A stretch of DNA of 64,000 bases, taken from assembly GCF_002954775.1 (NCBI RefSeq), contig NZ_PJME01000015.1:1-64000 (forward strand), written 5' to 3'. Below the pieces are notes generated by a model. That model was not told the origin of the DNA. It saw nothing but the letters and a program-made list of their open reading frames with translations, and did no database searches. The translations under genes and the position numbers were made by a program. This DNA comes from Streptomyces geranii. Lineage in GTDB: Bacteria > Actinomycetota > Actinomycetes > Streptomycetales > Streptomycetaceae. This document shows, piece by piece, positions 16,359-25,528 of this stretch (positions are counted from its first letter, which is position 1; each line of letters begins with the position of its first letter).

Positions 16359-17594
16359 ATGGGAACTGCCAGGCGGATTCAGGTTGTTGTCGGTGTTTCA
16401 GTCGTCTTGGCGGCCTGGACGACGGCAGCCCTGCTGACCCGAGTGTCGGTGATGGTCATCGCGCTGCCGGTGGTCGGAGCGCTCTGGCTGCTGGTTCTCC
16501 TGGAGAGCGGATATCTGCTCGGCAGGGAGTGGGCTCACCGTCGACGGCGCAGGGCAGGCAGGCCTCGACGTACGGCCTGGGCCCCCGCGCCCGAGGTGCG
16601 CAGACCGATCGACTACCCGAACATCGTGGCGCGTCCGGCGGGAGACACTCCGGTGGACCAGCAAGGGCGGTTCCGGGCGACCGGCATCCGCCTCGCCGTG
16701 CTGCCCGCGCTGGCGGTGGTGTTCCTGACCGTCCAGACCGTGTTCCTCCAGCACGGCAGCGACCTGGGACTGGGCTTCGTCCTCGCTGAATGCCTGCTTC
16801 TCGTCTCCATGGTCTGGACGGTGTGGACCGAACAGGAGCCGTCCCGTCCCTGGGTCACCAGCCGGATCAGGGCCGAGTTCTTCCGCCGTGAGATGTTCCT
16901 CCTCCTCACGGCCGTCGGGCCCTATCTGGGCAAGTCCGACGAAGAGGCGGAGCGGATACGGGACGCCAGGCTGAACCTGCTCGCCGCGGCAGGCCCGACC
17001 GAGCTCGACGGATTCGCCCGCCTCGCGGACCGGCACCCGGACGGCTCGGAGAGCCACTGGCAGGACGAGGTCCGGCGCCTGCCCGGTGTCGCCGGTTCCG
17101 ACATCACCGAACGGATGAGCACCTACCTCGACTACCGGATCAGGCGCCAGGGGCTGTTCTTCGAGCTGGCCACCGAGAAGTGCGGGCGTACCGAGAGCAT
17201 CCTCGGCAGAGTCGCCAAGGGCGCGGTCCTGGCAGCCGTGGTCATCGCCCTCGCCTATGCCGCGCTCCTGCTGTCGGGCCGGAACGGGGACGAGCCGTCG
17301 GTGGTCGCCTCGGTCATCGCCCTGCTCGCCGCGGGGCTGCCGCCCCTGTGCAACACGGTGCTGGCCGTGCAGAACCTGCTCGCCGCCCAGCGACTGGCCG
17401 TCTCGTACCAGGAGACCCGCCAGGAACTGCTGGGGCACGAGAACACGCTCCGCAAACTGCTCGCCGAGCCCGTCGGCCCGGAACTCGCGGTCTCCTTCCG
17501 GGCCTTGGCAGTCCGCGTCGAATCGACGCTCACGGAGGAGCTGCGCCGCTGGCGGATCATCGTCGCCAAGCCCGAGTTCGACGCGGGTTTGTGA
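16359..17594 (+). CDS. Membrane protein with SLATT/DUF4231-like 2TM end, first gene of conflict operon
   Basis: This 411-aa protein has about six predicted membrane segments: 8-29, 31-53, 109-130, 137-156, 286-305 and 313-334. The last pair has the layout of SLATT-type two-helix effectors: it is preceded by an amphipathic helix (YLDYRIRRQGLFFELATEKC) and followed by a long cytosolic helix (AVQNLLAAQRLAVSYQETRQ). SLATT proteins are thought to act as pore-forming effectors in prokaryotic immune systems. The assignment rests on pattern only. The ATG at 16359 has GGAGGT ten bases upstream. The TIR gene starts 43 bp after the stop. A role as membrane-damaging or anchoring partner of the downstream proteins is inference. 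Confidence 0.75.
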   Translation: MGTARRIQVVVGVSVVLAAWTTAALLTRVSVMVIALPVVGALWLLVLLESGYLLGREWAHRRRRRAGRPRRTAWAPAPEVRRPIDYPNIVARPAGDTPVDQQGRFRATGIRLAVLPALAVVFLTVQTVFLQHGSDLGLGFVLAECLLLVSMVWTVWTEQEPSRPWVTSRIRAEFFRREMFLLLTAVGPYLGKSDEEAERIRDARLNLLAAAGPTELDGFARLADRHPDGSESHWQDEVRRLPGVAGSDITERMSTYLDYRIRRQGLFFELATEKCGRTESILGRVAKGAVLAAVVIALAYAALLLSGRNGDEPSVVASVIALLAAGLPPLCNTVLAVQNLLAAQRLAVSYQETRQELLGHENTLRKLLAEPVGPELAVSFRALAVRVESTLTEELRRWRIIVAKPEFDAGL

Positions 17595-17637
17595 GACTTT
17601 CCCCCACGACGGCTGACGATGGATCACAATCGGCGTC

Positions 17638-18912
17638 GTGGGGGAAGTCTTCATCAGTCATAGCGCCCGGGGCGACACGTTCGCCATGGCTGTCCTGAAA
17701 GAGATCGAAGAGCGTCTCAAGACGGAGTTGAACCACACCCCGCTGGTGGACGAGTCGGACATCCGGCCCGGCGCCGAGTGGTACCCCGAGATCGTCTGCT
17801 GGCTCGCCCGCTGTGACGCGGCTGTCGTTCTGCTCAACGCGAAGGCACTGAAGTCCACCTGGGTACAGCGCGAGGTCAACATCCTGCTGTGGCGAAAAGC
17901 GCTCGGCTCACCTCTGCTCGTGATACCGGTCCTGCTGGACGGGCTACAGACCAAGGACGTCAAGACCGCCGGACTGGCCGAGCTGGGGCCTATCCAGTAC
18001 GCCCGGACCCCGCGGGACGAACAGCCGGATGTCAAAACCCTCTGCGACAAAATTCTGAATGAGTTCGCCAAGCTGCCCGAAGCGGCCACGGGCGACGATC
18101 CCATGGGCAAGTGGCTCGGGCGCATGGCCCTGTACCTCTCCGAGGCCCAGCAGCGGTCCAGCCTGTTGGTCGACACCGCGAGGGCCCTCAAGGCCGAGAA
18201 CGAGTACCCGGCCGATGTCACCGGTCGGCACGGCGGCTGTCTGTTCCTGGCCCACCAGTTCCTGGTGGCTCCGCCCGACCGGATGGAGGATGCCTTCAAC
18301 GTCCTCGCCCCGGCGCTGACCGACGGCACCCTCCGCCGACTGGCCGCCGAGCTGGCCCCCACCTGGGTAGACGAGGAAGCCGCCCGCGGTCTGCTCCCGG
18401 AACCGGACAGCCCGCCCCACAGGATGACGGTCCTGCTCAACGCCCGGGCTACCGGCACCGCCGAACAGTACATACGGCGAGCCACCTGCGCCGTCTCCCA
18501 CGGCTTCGAAATGAAGTCGATCGGCAGTCTGCCGCTGGGCGAGGACCGGGTCGGAGAGCGGTTCCGCCTGTGGGAGACCGCGGTGTGGCGGGAGTTCTTC
18601 GAGGCCGACGCCGACGAGGACCGAGTCCTGCCCCACGATGTCGACAAGCGGACCCACTATCTTGTCATCAACGAACTCTGCCCGCCCGACGCCGAGTTCG
18701 CAGCGGCCGTCAAGCGATTGCACGAGGCCTTCTCCTGGCTGATCGTCCTGGTGGCGACAGGCACGCCGGAGCCGGACGACCAGGTCCTGGCAGCCTTCCA
18801 GGACGCCGTGCTGCTGCGACCCCTGCTCACGGCACAGGACGAAAAGACGGCGAAGCTCCGCAACAACCGCCTCAGCAAGAAGCACGAACATCTAGCCGGT
18901 ATGTACCCATAG
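17638..18912 (+). CDS. TIR-domain protein with unrecognised C-terminal domain
   Basis: This is a 424-aa soluble protein. Residues 1-130 form a TIR domain: VFISHSARGD (4-13), the BB-loop-like DIRPGAEW (41-48), and STWVQREV with Glu79 at the place of the NADase catalytic glutamate (SxWCxxE in NAD-cleaving TIRs). Residues about 150-424 form a separate helical/mixed domain I do not recognise (LAPTWVDEEAARGLLPEP, later YLVINELCPPDAEF). The GTG start lacks a ribosome binding site; CACAAT ends seven bases before it, so a leaderless start is possible. It lies between the 2TM protein and the MoxR ATPase. The likely role is an NAD-depleting effector or a signalling enzyme. Confidence 0.85.
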   Translation: MGEVFISHSARGDTFAMAVLKEIEERLKTELNHTPLVDESDIRPGAEWYPEIVCWLARCDAAVVLLNAKALKSTWVQREVNILLWRKALGSPLLVIPVLLDGLQTKDVKTAGLAELGPIQYARTPRDEQPDVKTLCDKILNEFAKLPEAATGDDPMGKWLGRMALYLSEAQQRSSLLVDTARALKAENEYPADVTGRHGGCLFLAHQFLVAPPDRMEDAFNVLAPALTDGTLRRLAAELAPTWVDEEAARGLLPEPDSPPHRMTVLLNARATGTAEQYIRRATCAVSHGFEMKSIGSLPLGEDRVGERFRLWETAVWREFFEADADEDRVLPHDVDKRTHYLVINELCPPDAEFAAAVKRLHEAFSWLIVLVATGTPEPDDQVLAAFQDAVLLRPLLTAQDEKTAKLRNNRLSKKHEHLAGMYP

Positions 18913-18920
18913 GAGCCCTC

Positions 18921-19844
18921 GTGACCGATCCCGTCTCGTACGGTCCCGACTCCAGGGACGGCCGGGTCTACGACATGCCGGACGGCCTCGGACTGGCCAT
19001 CGATGTCGCGCTGGCCACCGACCGGCCCCTGCTGCTGAGCGGGGACCCCGGGTCGGGCAAGTCGTCCCTCGCCCCGTTCTACGCCCGCGCCAACGACATG
19101 CGGTACTACGAGCACGTGGTCACGTCCCGCACCCAGGCCACCGACCTGCTGTGGACGTTCGACAGCGTGCGCAGGCTGGCCGACGCGCAGACCCACCGCG
19201 GCATGCTGAACGACGGCGACTACATCGACCCCGGTGTCCTGTGGTGGTCGCTCGCCCCCGAGTCGGCCCACACCCGCGGCGGTCTCCTCAGGCCGCGCCA
19301 CCGGCACGATCCGCTCGACCGGTTCTACCGGCAGCACCTGACGAAGGGTGCCGTCGTCCTCATCGACGAGATCGACAAGGCCGACCCGGACGTGCCCAAC
19401 AGCCTGCTGGTGCCGCTGGGTTCGCAGGAGTTCACCGTCGCCGAGACCGGGACGCCCGTCCGCCGCGAGCCAGGCGCCGGCACGCCGCTGATCGTCATCA
19501 CCACCAACGGGGAACGTGAACTGCCGCAGGCGTTCCTACGGCGCTGTATCACCTTCACCCTGCCCGACCCGACCCACGCGAGTCTGATGAGGATCGCGGC
19601 GCTGCATCTGCGGGAAGAGGGAGTGGACCTCGACCAGCAGACGGTGGACCTCGCCCATGCGCTCGCCGATGAGCTGATGAAGGCACGGACGGACGTGGGC
19701 GACCGGCGCGAGCGCCTGCCCAGCACCGCCGAGTACCTGGACGCCCTGCGCGCCTGCCGTGCGCTCGGCCTCGGGCCGGGCCATCCGCAGTGGCCCCTCG
19801 TCCGCAGTCTGACGCTGGCCAAGTCCCCGCAGCGGGAGCGGTGA
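18921..19844 (+). CDS. MoxR-like AAA+ ATPase
   Basis: This 307-aa ATPase shows Walker A GDPGSGKS (41-48), Walker B VVLIDEIDKAD (145-155), sensor 1 ITTNGE (193-198) and an arginine-finger-like FLRRC (205-209), as in the MoxR/McrB-type AAA+ group. MoxR proteins usually act as chaperone-like remodelers together with vWA proteins, and the next gene fits that. The GTG start has AGGAG spaced five bases, overlapping the TIR stop region. The next gene begins 4 bp after its stop. In NTP-dependent conflict systems MoxR and vWA proteins are thought to regulate effector release. Confidence 0.9.
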   Translation: MTDPVSYGPDSRDGRVYDMPDGLGLAIDVALATDRPLLLSGDPGSGKSSLAPFYARANDMRYYEHVVTSRTQATDLLWTFDSVRRLADAQTHRGMLNDGDYIDPGVLWWSLAPESAHTRGGLLRPRHRHDPLDRFYRQHLTKGAVVLIDEIDKADPDVPNSLLVPLGSQEFTVAETGTPVRREPGAGTPLIVITTNGERELPQAFLRRCITFTLPDPTHASLMRIAALHLREEGVDLDQQTVDLAHALADELMKARTDVGDRRERLPSTAEYLDALRACRALGLGPGHPQWPLVRSLTLAKSPQRER

Positions 19845-19848
19845 CGCG

Positions 19849-20808
19849 ATGCGTCCGCAGATCTGGGCGGCCGATGTCGTCCGGGCCCTGAAGGTGGCGC
19901 GGACCGAGCGCGAGCGGGAACAGGTCCTGGAGATGCTGGGACTGGCCGGCGGCGTGCCCCGCACCGTCGATGTCCCGCCCCCGGTACGTCCTCCCGCACC
20001 GGAGCGTCCGGCCGAGGCCGTCCGGGAGGAACCCGACGCGAGGCCCGCCGACGAACGGACACCCGGTCCCGACGACGAGGACCGGAACGAGGCCGCGGAC
20101 GTGACGGCGGAGTTGCCGCTGCTCCGTCCGGCACGTGTCGAGAGCACGGGCGTGCCGCGCGATCCGGTGGAGCCGCTCGCCAGACCGACAGCGGAGCGTG
20201 TTCCGCTCCCGCACCTGCCCCTACTCGTCCCGCGCTGGACCAGCGCGATCCTTCGCGCCATGCTCTCCTTGCAGGTGCGCGAGGGCCCCGTGGACATTCC
20301 GGCGCTGATCGACACGCTCGCCCACGGACGTCCGGTGGCACGACTGCCCCGCCGCCCCGTGCCCACCCTGCGGTACGGCGTCCAGGTGCTGGTCGACCGA
20401 GGCGTCGGTATGCAGCCGTTCCGCCGCGATCAGGACCAGCTCGTCGGTCAGATCCGTACGGTGGTCGGGTCCGGTCTGGTGGAGGTGGGCTACTTCTCCG
20501 ATCTGCCCCAGCACGGCACGGGGCCCGGCGCCCGCTGGACGCGCACCGCGTACACCCCTCCCGAGGCGGGCAGGCGCATCCTGCTGCTCTCGGATCTCGG
20601 GCTCGGTGGCCCGCCTGACAACCCTCACCGCGCCCTCCGGACCGACTGGGAGGAATTCGTCGGTCTGGTCACCCGGGCCGGTTGCAGCGTCGTCGCGCTC
20701 TCGCCGTATCCGCCCGAACGCTGGCCGGGGTGGATGACGAGGCTGCTGCCACTGGTCAGTTGGGACCGCACCACCACCGCGAGCCGCACAAAGGTGAGGG
20801 TGCGATGA
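19849..20808 (+). CDS. vWA-like protein with degenerate metal site
   Basis: The 319-aa protein starts with a helical segment (1-32), then a disordered Pro/Glu/Arg-rich linker (about 40-115). An alpha/beta domain (about 170-310) with the layout of a von Willebrand A fold follows: the strand YGVQVLVDRGVGMQPF carries DRGVGM at 183-188 where an active MIDAS would have DxSxS, and a later strand ends RRILLLSDLGLGG. Similar Streptomyces proteins occur beside MoxR ATPases and CHAT proteins. It overlaps the CHAT gene by 4 bp. The function is inferred as MoxR partner or adaptor; the metal site is probably lost. Confidence 0.75.
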   Translation: MRPQIWAADVVRALKVARTEREREQVLEMLGLAGGVPRTVDVPPPVRPPAPERPAEAVREEPDARPADERTPGPDDEDRNEAADVTAELPLLRPARVESTGVPRDPVEPLARPTAERVPLPHLPLLVPRWTSAILRAMLSLQVREGPVDIPALIDTLAHGRPVARLPRRPVPTLRYGVQVLVDRGVGMQPFRRDQDQLVGQIRTVVGSGLVEVGYFSDLPQHGTGPGARWTRTAYTPPEAGRRILLLSDLGLGGPPDNPHRALRTDWEEFVGLVTRAGCSVVALSPYPPERWPGWMTRLLPLVSWDRTTTASRTKVRVR

Positions 20809-23800
20809 CGGCACGACCGCAGGACCTGCCGCCCCCGCCCCCGGCAGGAGCACTGGAGCTGGCCACTCTCCTGAGCATCGCCACCCGTATCGAACCCGAA
20901 CTGATCCGCGCGGTCCGACTCCGGCTGCTGCCGCACCTGGATGTCGGCGCCGAGGCCGACCTGTGGTTCTGCGACTGGGTGGGCGCCCGTACGCCCGAGG
21001 CCATCGCGCTCCTCCCGGAGTGCCTGCCCTACCTGCGCGCCGGTCTCGTACAGCGGCTGGAGACCGATCCGCGTCTCCGGGAGATCATCGACATCGTCAC
21101 GGAGGTGCACCGCGGCCTGTCCCCGGCGCTGCTCCTGGAGGAACAGGTCACCTGGAGCACGCTGACCGGAGACACCGAGGCCGCGGCCCAGCACCTCAAC
21201 CGGGCCTTGCACGCCCTGGTACGGGAGAACCGCTCCGGCCTGGCCGGCTGGTTCGCGGAGGCGTGGACGAGACTGCCCGTCGAGACCCGTGCGACCACCA
21301 CCGCCTGGAGTCTCGCCAACGCGGCCCGCCCCCACGTCCCGTCCCTCGACCCGGGTACGGCGCCGGAACTCACCCTCACCACCGTCTCGTCCATCGCCAC
21401 GGCCGTCGGGGAGGCCCGGCTCGGCGTCCAGCGCGAGGGGTCCGCGCTGCTGCTGGGAGACGTACGCGGGACATCCGCAGCCGAGATCCTCGTCCCCGAC
21501 ACCCATCCGCGCGTCGTCGAGGTCGTCACAGGCTCCAGCACCCGGACAGTTCGGGTCGACGCGACCGCGGTCGTCCGCGTCGAGGTGGGGCTCGGGCGGG
21601 TCGACCTCCGCACGGGTGCCGGGCATGTCTACGAGCTGGATCGGCCGGCCCAGCCTTCGCAACGGACCGGGAGTTCCGACTACCAGCTGCTGCGCAACCT
21701 CCTCGGCCCCGATCCACGGCCCGAGGTGGTTGTGCCACTGACCTGGGCGATGCAAGACCTTGTCCACCGGTTCCGCCTGGAGGACGACCTCGCAGCCCTG
21801 CGCGAGGCATTCGATCTGGCCGAGCGTGTCGTGGCGGTCGGATACGACCTGGCCGTCTTCCCCGAGCTGGGCGCGGAGGCCGCAGAGGCCGCGTACCTCC
21901 AGGGCTTCCGGCACGGCACCCGGAAGCCGCTTGAGCTGGCTGTCCGGATCGGCCAGGACCTGCTCGACACCGCGGACCCCGAAACGGTCGTACGCGTCAG
22001 GTCCGTGCTCGGCGCCGCCTTCCGTGAGCTGTTCTCCCACACGGGTGAGCCGGCTCAGCTGGACAGGTCCGTGGACACCCTCGAAAGGCCCTTGGACCGG
22101 CTGTCGGCGAGCGGGGTCGACACCCAGCAGCTCGTCTCCGAGTTGCTGCGGACGTATGTGGTTCTCCACGAGGTCGAACAGCACGAGGGGATTCCGCGGC
22201 GCGCGATGGCACTCGCCGCGGAAGCCTCCAGGACCGCTGACTCCCCGGAGGCCTCGGCACTGCCGCTGGCACAGATCCTCGTGGCTCACCACAGGACGAC
22301 AGGGAGTCCCGAGGACCTCGATCGTGCGGAGTGGCTGGCCCGTCGCCGCTCGACGGCCGAGGAACCCAGAGCCGTCCAGTCCGAACGGGCAGCCACCGTC
22401 GCCGCCGTGAACCTTGCCCGGTTCTGGGCGACCGGCTCACAGGTGGCACTCGCCGACGCGCTGGAGGACTCACTGTCGGCAATGACTCTCAGCCCTCCGG
22501 GCGACCGTCTCCGCCTGGCCCGGCTACGGATCGCGCGCGCCGATGTGCTGCGCGTGTCGTTCGCCCTGTCGGGCGACCCGGCAGAACTCGCCGAGGCCGT
22601 GACCCGTACCGAACAAGCGGTCAAGTCCCTGCCCAGGATGTCGCCCTGGCGGAAGGCCGCGTACAACAGCCTGACTCGGTGTCTGCTCGACAGGTTCCGG
22701 CAGGGAGGCGACGTGTCCGACCTCGACCGGGCCATCGACGCCTCCATGGAGGTCGTCACCGACGACCTACCCGACACCGGACTCCCGTACCGGTACACGG
22801 CGCTCGTACAGGAGGCCGAGTGCCAGTTCTTGCAGTACCGGGCGACCATGGACATCGACTTCCTGCACAGGGCCGTCACCAGCTTCCGGGAAGCGAGGGC
22901 GAGTGGTCCTCGTGTCACCTCCGCCCAGCATGTGGCCTGGGTCACCGGCTACGCGTCCGCCCTGCTCGAAGTGCACACGATCGACGGTTCGCACGCCGCC
23001 CTCGCCAGCGGACTCACCGAGCTGGACTCCGTACTGGAGGAGGTCTCCGCCTCTGAGCACGTGTACGCCATGCTGGCGTCCGCGCTGCTGGCCAGGGGCG
23101 AGGTGATCTCGCGTATGGCGGACTCGTCCGACTCATGGATCAGGCCTGCGGCGGACGACGCGAGGCTGATCGCCCGTGAACCGTTCGCGCAGCCGCTGCA
23201 ACGGCTGCGGGCCGCACTGCTCTGGGGAAGCCTCGCGATGCGAATGGGCCTCCACGACGAGGTCGTCCAAAGCTACGAAACCGTCACCAAGGAGCTCCCG
23301 CCGGTCCTGCTGCTGCCCGGCGGCGAACGCGGAGCCATCATCAGGGCCTGGGAGGAGCGGAGCCGGGAAGCCGCGGCCTGCGCGATCGAGGAGGGAGAAC
23401 CGGAGCGCGCGCTGGAGTTCCTCGAACAGCGGAGCGTTCTGCTGTCGGCGTGGACCATGGACTCCCATGCCGAGGTGGACCGGCTGACCAGAGCCGCGCC
23501 GAGTCTCGCCACGGAGCTCCGGTGGCTGTGGACGCTGCTCCACCTGGACAACGGCCCCGCCGACAAGGTGGCTTTCCGGCAAAGAGGCCCCCTGCAGGCC
23601 CGGATGGCCCATCTGGTCGAAGCGGTCCGGGCCGTTCCCGGCTTCGAGTCCTTCCTCGCCCCGCTGACCGCCGACCGGATGATCACGGCGGCACGCGAGG
23701 GACCCGTCGTCGTGCTCAGCGCCGTCGCGCGCCGCTGCGACGCACTGCTCGTGACCCGCAAAGGGGTGTCTGCACTCCCGCTGCCGAACCTGAGCCTGGC

Positions 23801-24779
23801 CGAGCTGACAGACCAGGCGCGTCGGTATCACCGTGCCTGGGCCAGAAGCCCGGGGCTGCCGGACGACGGCGAGGCCTGGGGCGTACTCGGCTGGTTGTGG
23901 GAGACCACGGTGTGGCCGGTCCTCTCCGCTCTCGGGCTCGCCGACCCCACCACGTTCAGCCCCGCCATGTCCGACCCCGACAGGTCGGTGTCCAGGGCGC
24001 CGGACTCACGGACGCACAGCCTGATCCCGTCCGACTTCCTCCCCCGGATCTGGTGGTGTCCCACCGGCCCGTTCACGGTGCTTCCCCTTCACGTGGCGGG
24101 ACAGCCCGAGAGAACAGCCCTGGACCATGCGGTCCACTCCTATACGCCCAGTCTCGAAGCGCTCATGACCGCGCGAAACCGCGAGAGGCACCAGGGCAAG
24201 AGCCAGGAGCAGCGAATGCTTCTGGTGCTCGCGGAGGAGGGGCTGCGGTATGGGGCGACGGAGGTCGACGTGATCCAGGGAATCGTTCCCGACGCTCACG
24301 TCCTTCGTGGTCCAGAGGCCACGGTCTCGAATGTCGCCATGCGACTCGCCGATTACTCCTTCTTCCACTTCACCGGGCACGCCCACCTCCAACACGGCGT
24401 CCCCCAACTGCAGTTCGCCGCCGGCGAAGGACTCGACTGGCGGCACCTTCCGCAGAATCTCTTGGCCGACGGGGCACTGGCCTATCTCGCCGCCTGCGAA
24501 ACGGCGGGCGACGACCGGGGATTCGAAAGCGGGGGATGGACGATCGCCGCGTCCTTCCAGGCCGCCGGATACCGCCATGTGATCGGGGTACTGGGCATGA
24601 TCACGGACAGGGAATCCACGCGCATCGCGGTTCAGGTGTACGAGTTGCTCGTGGACTCCGTCGGACGGCTTCGTCCGGAAAACGCGGCGCGCGCCCTTCA
24701 CACAGCCACACAGCAGGCCCTCGCCACTTCCCACCCTCGCTCGCTCGCCTCTGCCAACGTGGTGCACCTGGGCCCCTGA
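20805..24779 (+). CDS. Large TPR-CHAT protease
   Basis: This 1324-aa protein has an N-terminal helical domain (about 15-100), a beta-rich insert (about 200-280) and a long helical repeat array (about 300-1000, TPR-like, with regular Ala/Leu spacing and RSVDTLERPLDRL-type units). A C-terminal CHAT domain (caspase-like, about 1000-1324) follows. The CHAT catalytic pair is visible as His1192 in FFHFTGHAHL and Cys1231 in YLAACETAGDD. CHAT proteases cut specific proteins after activation; the TPR array probably senses or holds the partner. It ends the five-gene operon and is coupled to the vWA gene by ATGA. The partner substrate is unknown; the 2TM or TIR protein are obvious candidates. Confidence 0.88.
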   Translation: MTARPQDLPPPPPAGALELATLLSIATRIEPELIRAVRLRLLPHLDVGAEADLWFCDWVGARTPEAIALLPECLPYLRAGLVQRLETDPRLREIIDIVTEVHRGLSPALLLEEQVTWSTLTGDTEAAAQHLNRALHALVRENRSGLAGWFAEAWTRLPVETRATTTAWSLANAARPHVPSLDPGTAPELTLTTVSSIATAVGEARLGVQREGSALLLGDVRGTSAAEILVPDTHPRVVEVVTGSSTRTVRVDATAVVRVEVGLGRVDLRTGAGHVYELDRPAQPSQRTGSSDYQLLRNLLGPDPRPEVVVPLTWAMQDLVHRFRLEDDLAALREAFDLAERVVAVGYDLAVFPELGAEAAEAAYLQGFRHGTRKPLELAVRIGQDLLDTADPETVVRVRSVLGAAFRELFSHTGEPAQLDRSVDTLERPLDRLSASGVDTQQLVSELLRTYVVLHEVEQHEGIPRRAMALAAEASRTADSPEASALPLAQILVAHHRTTGSPEDLDRAEWLARRRSTAEEPRAVQSERAATVAAVNLARFWATGSQVALADALEDSLSAMTLSPPGDRLRLARLRIARADVLRVSFALSGDPAELAEAVTRTEQAVKSLPRMSPWRKAAYNSLTRCLLDRFRQGGDVSDLDRAIDASMEVVTDDLPDTGLPYRYTALVQEAECQFLQYRATMDIDFLHRAVTSFREARASGPRVTSAQHVAWVTGYASALLEVHTIDGSHAALASGLTELDSVLEEVSASEHVYAMLASALLARGEVISRMADSSDSWIRPAADDARLIAREPFAQPLQRLRAALLWGSLAMRMGLHDEVVQSYETVTKELPPVLLLPGGERGAIIRAWEERSREAAACAIEEGEPERALEFLEQRSVLLSAWTMDSHAEVDRLTRAAPSLATELRWLWTLLHLDNGPADKVAFRQRGPLQARMAHLVEAVRAVPGFESFLAPLTADRMITAAREGPVVVLSAVARRCDALLVTRKGVSALPLPNLSLAELTDQARRYHRAWARSPGLPDDGEAWGVLGWLWETTVWPVLSALGLADPTTFSPAMSDPDRSVSRAPDSRTHSLIPSDFLPRIWWCPTGPFTVLPLHVAGQPERTALDHAVHSYTPSLEALMTARNRERHQGKSQEQRMLLVLAEEGLRYGATEVDVIQGIVPDAHVLRGPEATVSNVAMRLADYSFFHFTGHAHLQHGVPQLQFAAGEGLDWRHLPQNLLADGALAYLAACETAGDDRGFESGGWTIAASFQAAGYRHVIGVLGMITDRESTRIAVQVYELLVDSVGRLRPENAARALHTATQQALATSHPRSLASANVVHLGP

Positions 24780-24934
24780 GCCGCCTGCCATCAGCTGTCA
24801 GCTGTGACAGACATGCGGCCGTTGGCCGTCGCAGAGGCCCGAACCCGTTCCATGCCGACCGCCCGTTTCCGCCATACGATGACATGACGACTGGGTCCAT
24901 CCGTCGTCGGCGTCCGCGCAGACAGGAGCAGGGC

Positions 24935-25291
24935 ATGATCCGTTCAGCCGACATCCGTGAGTGGCGCAACCAGGACGTGGTCGACGTCAAGCAGCGGCGG
25001 ATCGGGATGCTCGAAGCGGTGTACGTGGACACGGCCACCGACGAACCCGCCATGGCCACCGTCCGGACCGGGCTGCCCACCCGTCACCGGCTGGTCTTCG
25101 TCCCGCTCGACGACGTGGTCCTCGGGCCGGGGTACGTCCAGGTCGCCTACGACAAGGGGCAGGTGCGCAAGGCCCCGTCGATCGGTACGGACGACGTGCT
25201 GCCCGCCGAGCAGGAGGAGGAGATCTTCCTGCACTACGGCATGACCTACCGGCCGGGCGCCGGGGGCGAACGGCAGCTCGCCCGTCGCTGA
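24935..25291 (+). CDS. PRC-barrel domain protein
   Basis: This 118-aa soluble protein contains a PRC-barrel (IREWRNQDVVDVKQRRIGMLEAVYVDTAT; the RIGMLEAVYVD strand pair is characteristic), a small beta-barrel found in photoreaction-centre H subunits, RimM and many actinobacterial stress proteins. The ATG follows AGGAG at seven to eight bases. It is separated by 155 bp from the CHAT gene, so it is probably not part of that operon. A small membrane protein follows after 26 bp and may be co-transcribed. Its role is unknown. Confidence 0.88.
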   Translation: MIRSADIREWRNQDVVDVKQRRIGMLEAVYVDTATDEPAMATVRTGLPTRHRLVFVPLDDVVLGPGYVQVAYDKGQVRKAPSIGTDDVLPAEQEEEIFLHYGMTYRPGAGGERQLARR

Positions 25292-25317
25292 ACGTACGGA
25301 GGAGGTGGTCCGGTGTG

Positions 25318-25488
25318 ATGGCGCTCTTTCTTCTGCTGGTTCTCGTGGCCGTTGTCCTGGGAATCATCGGGACGGTCGCGGACGGGCTGGGGATTCTCCT
25401 GGCCGTCGGGATCGTGATCTTCGCCGCCGATCTAGTGTTCTTCGGGGCGCGGCTGTCCCGGCGGGCCCGGCGGCGGCCCGTTCGTTGA
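25318..25488 (+). CDS. Small two-helix membrane protein
   Basis: This 56-aa protein consists almost entirely of two hydrophobic helices (about 2-18 and 24-42), with a short Arg-rich cytosolic tail (RLSRRARRRPVR). A strong GGAGGAGG lies 10-17 bases upstream. The GTG at 25315 is an equally possible start. It is likely co-transcribed with the PRC-barrel gene. I do not know a function; such proteins are common in Streptomyces. Confidence 0.7.
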   Translation: MALFLLLVLVAVVLGIIGTVADGLGILLAVGIVIFAADLVFFGARLSRRARRRPVR

Positions 25489-25528
25489 CGGACGGCGACT
25501 CCTACTGCCCCTACTGCTCCTACCGCTC

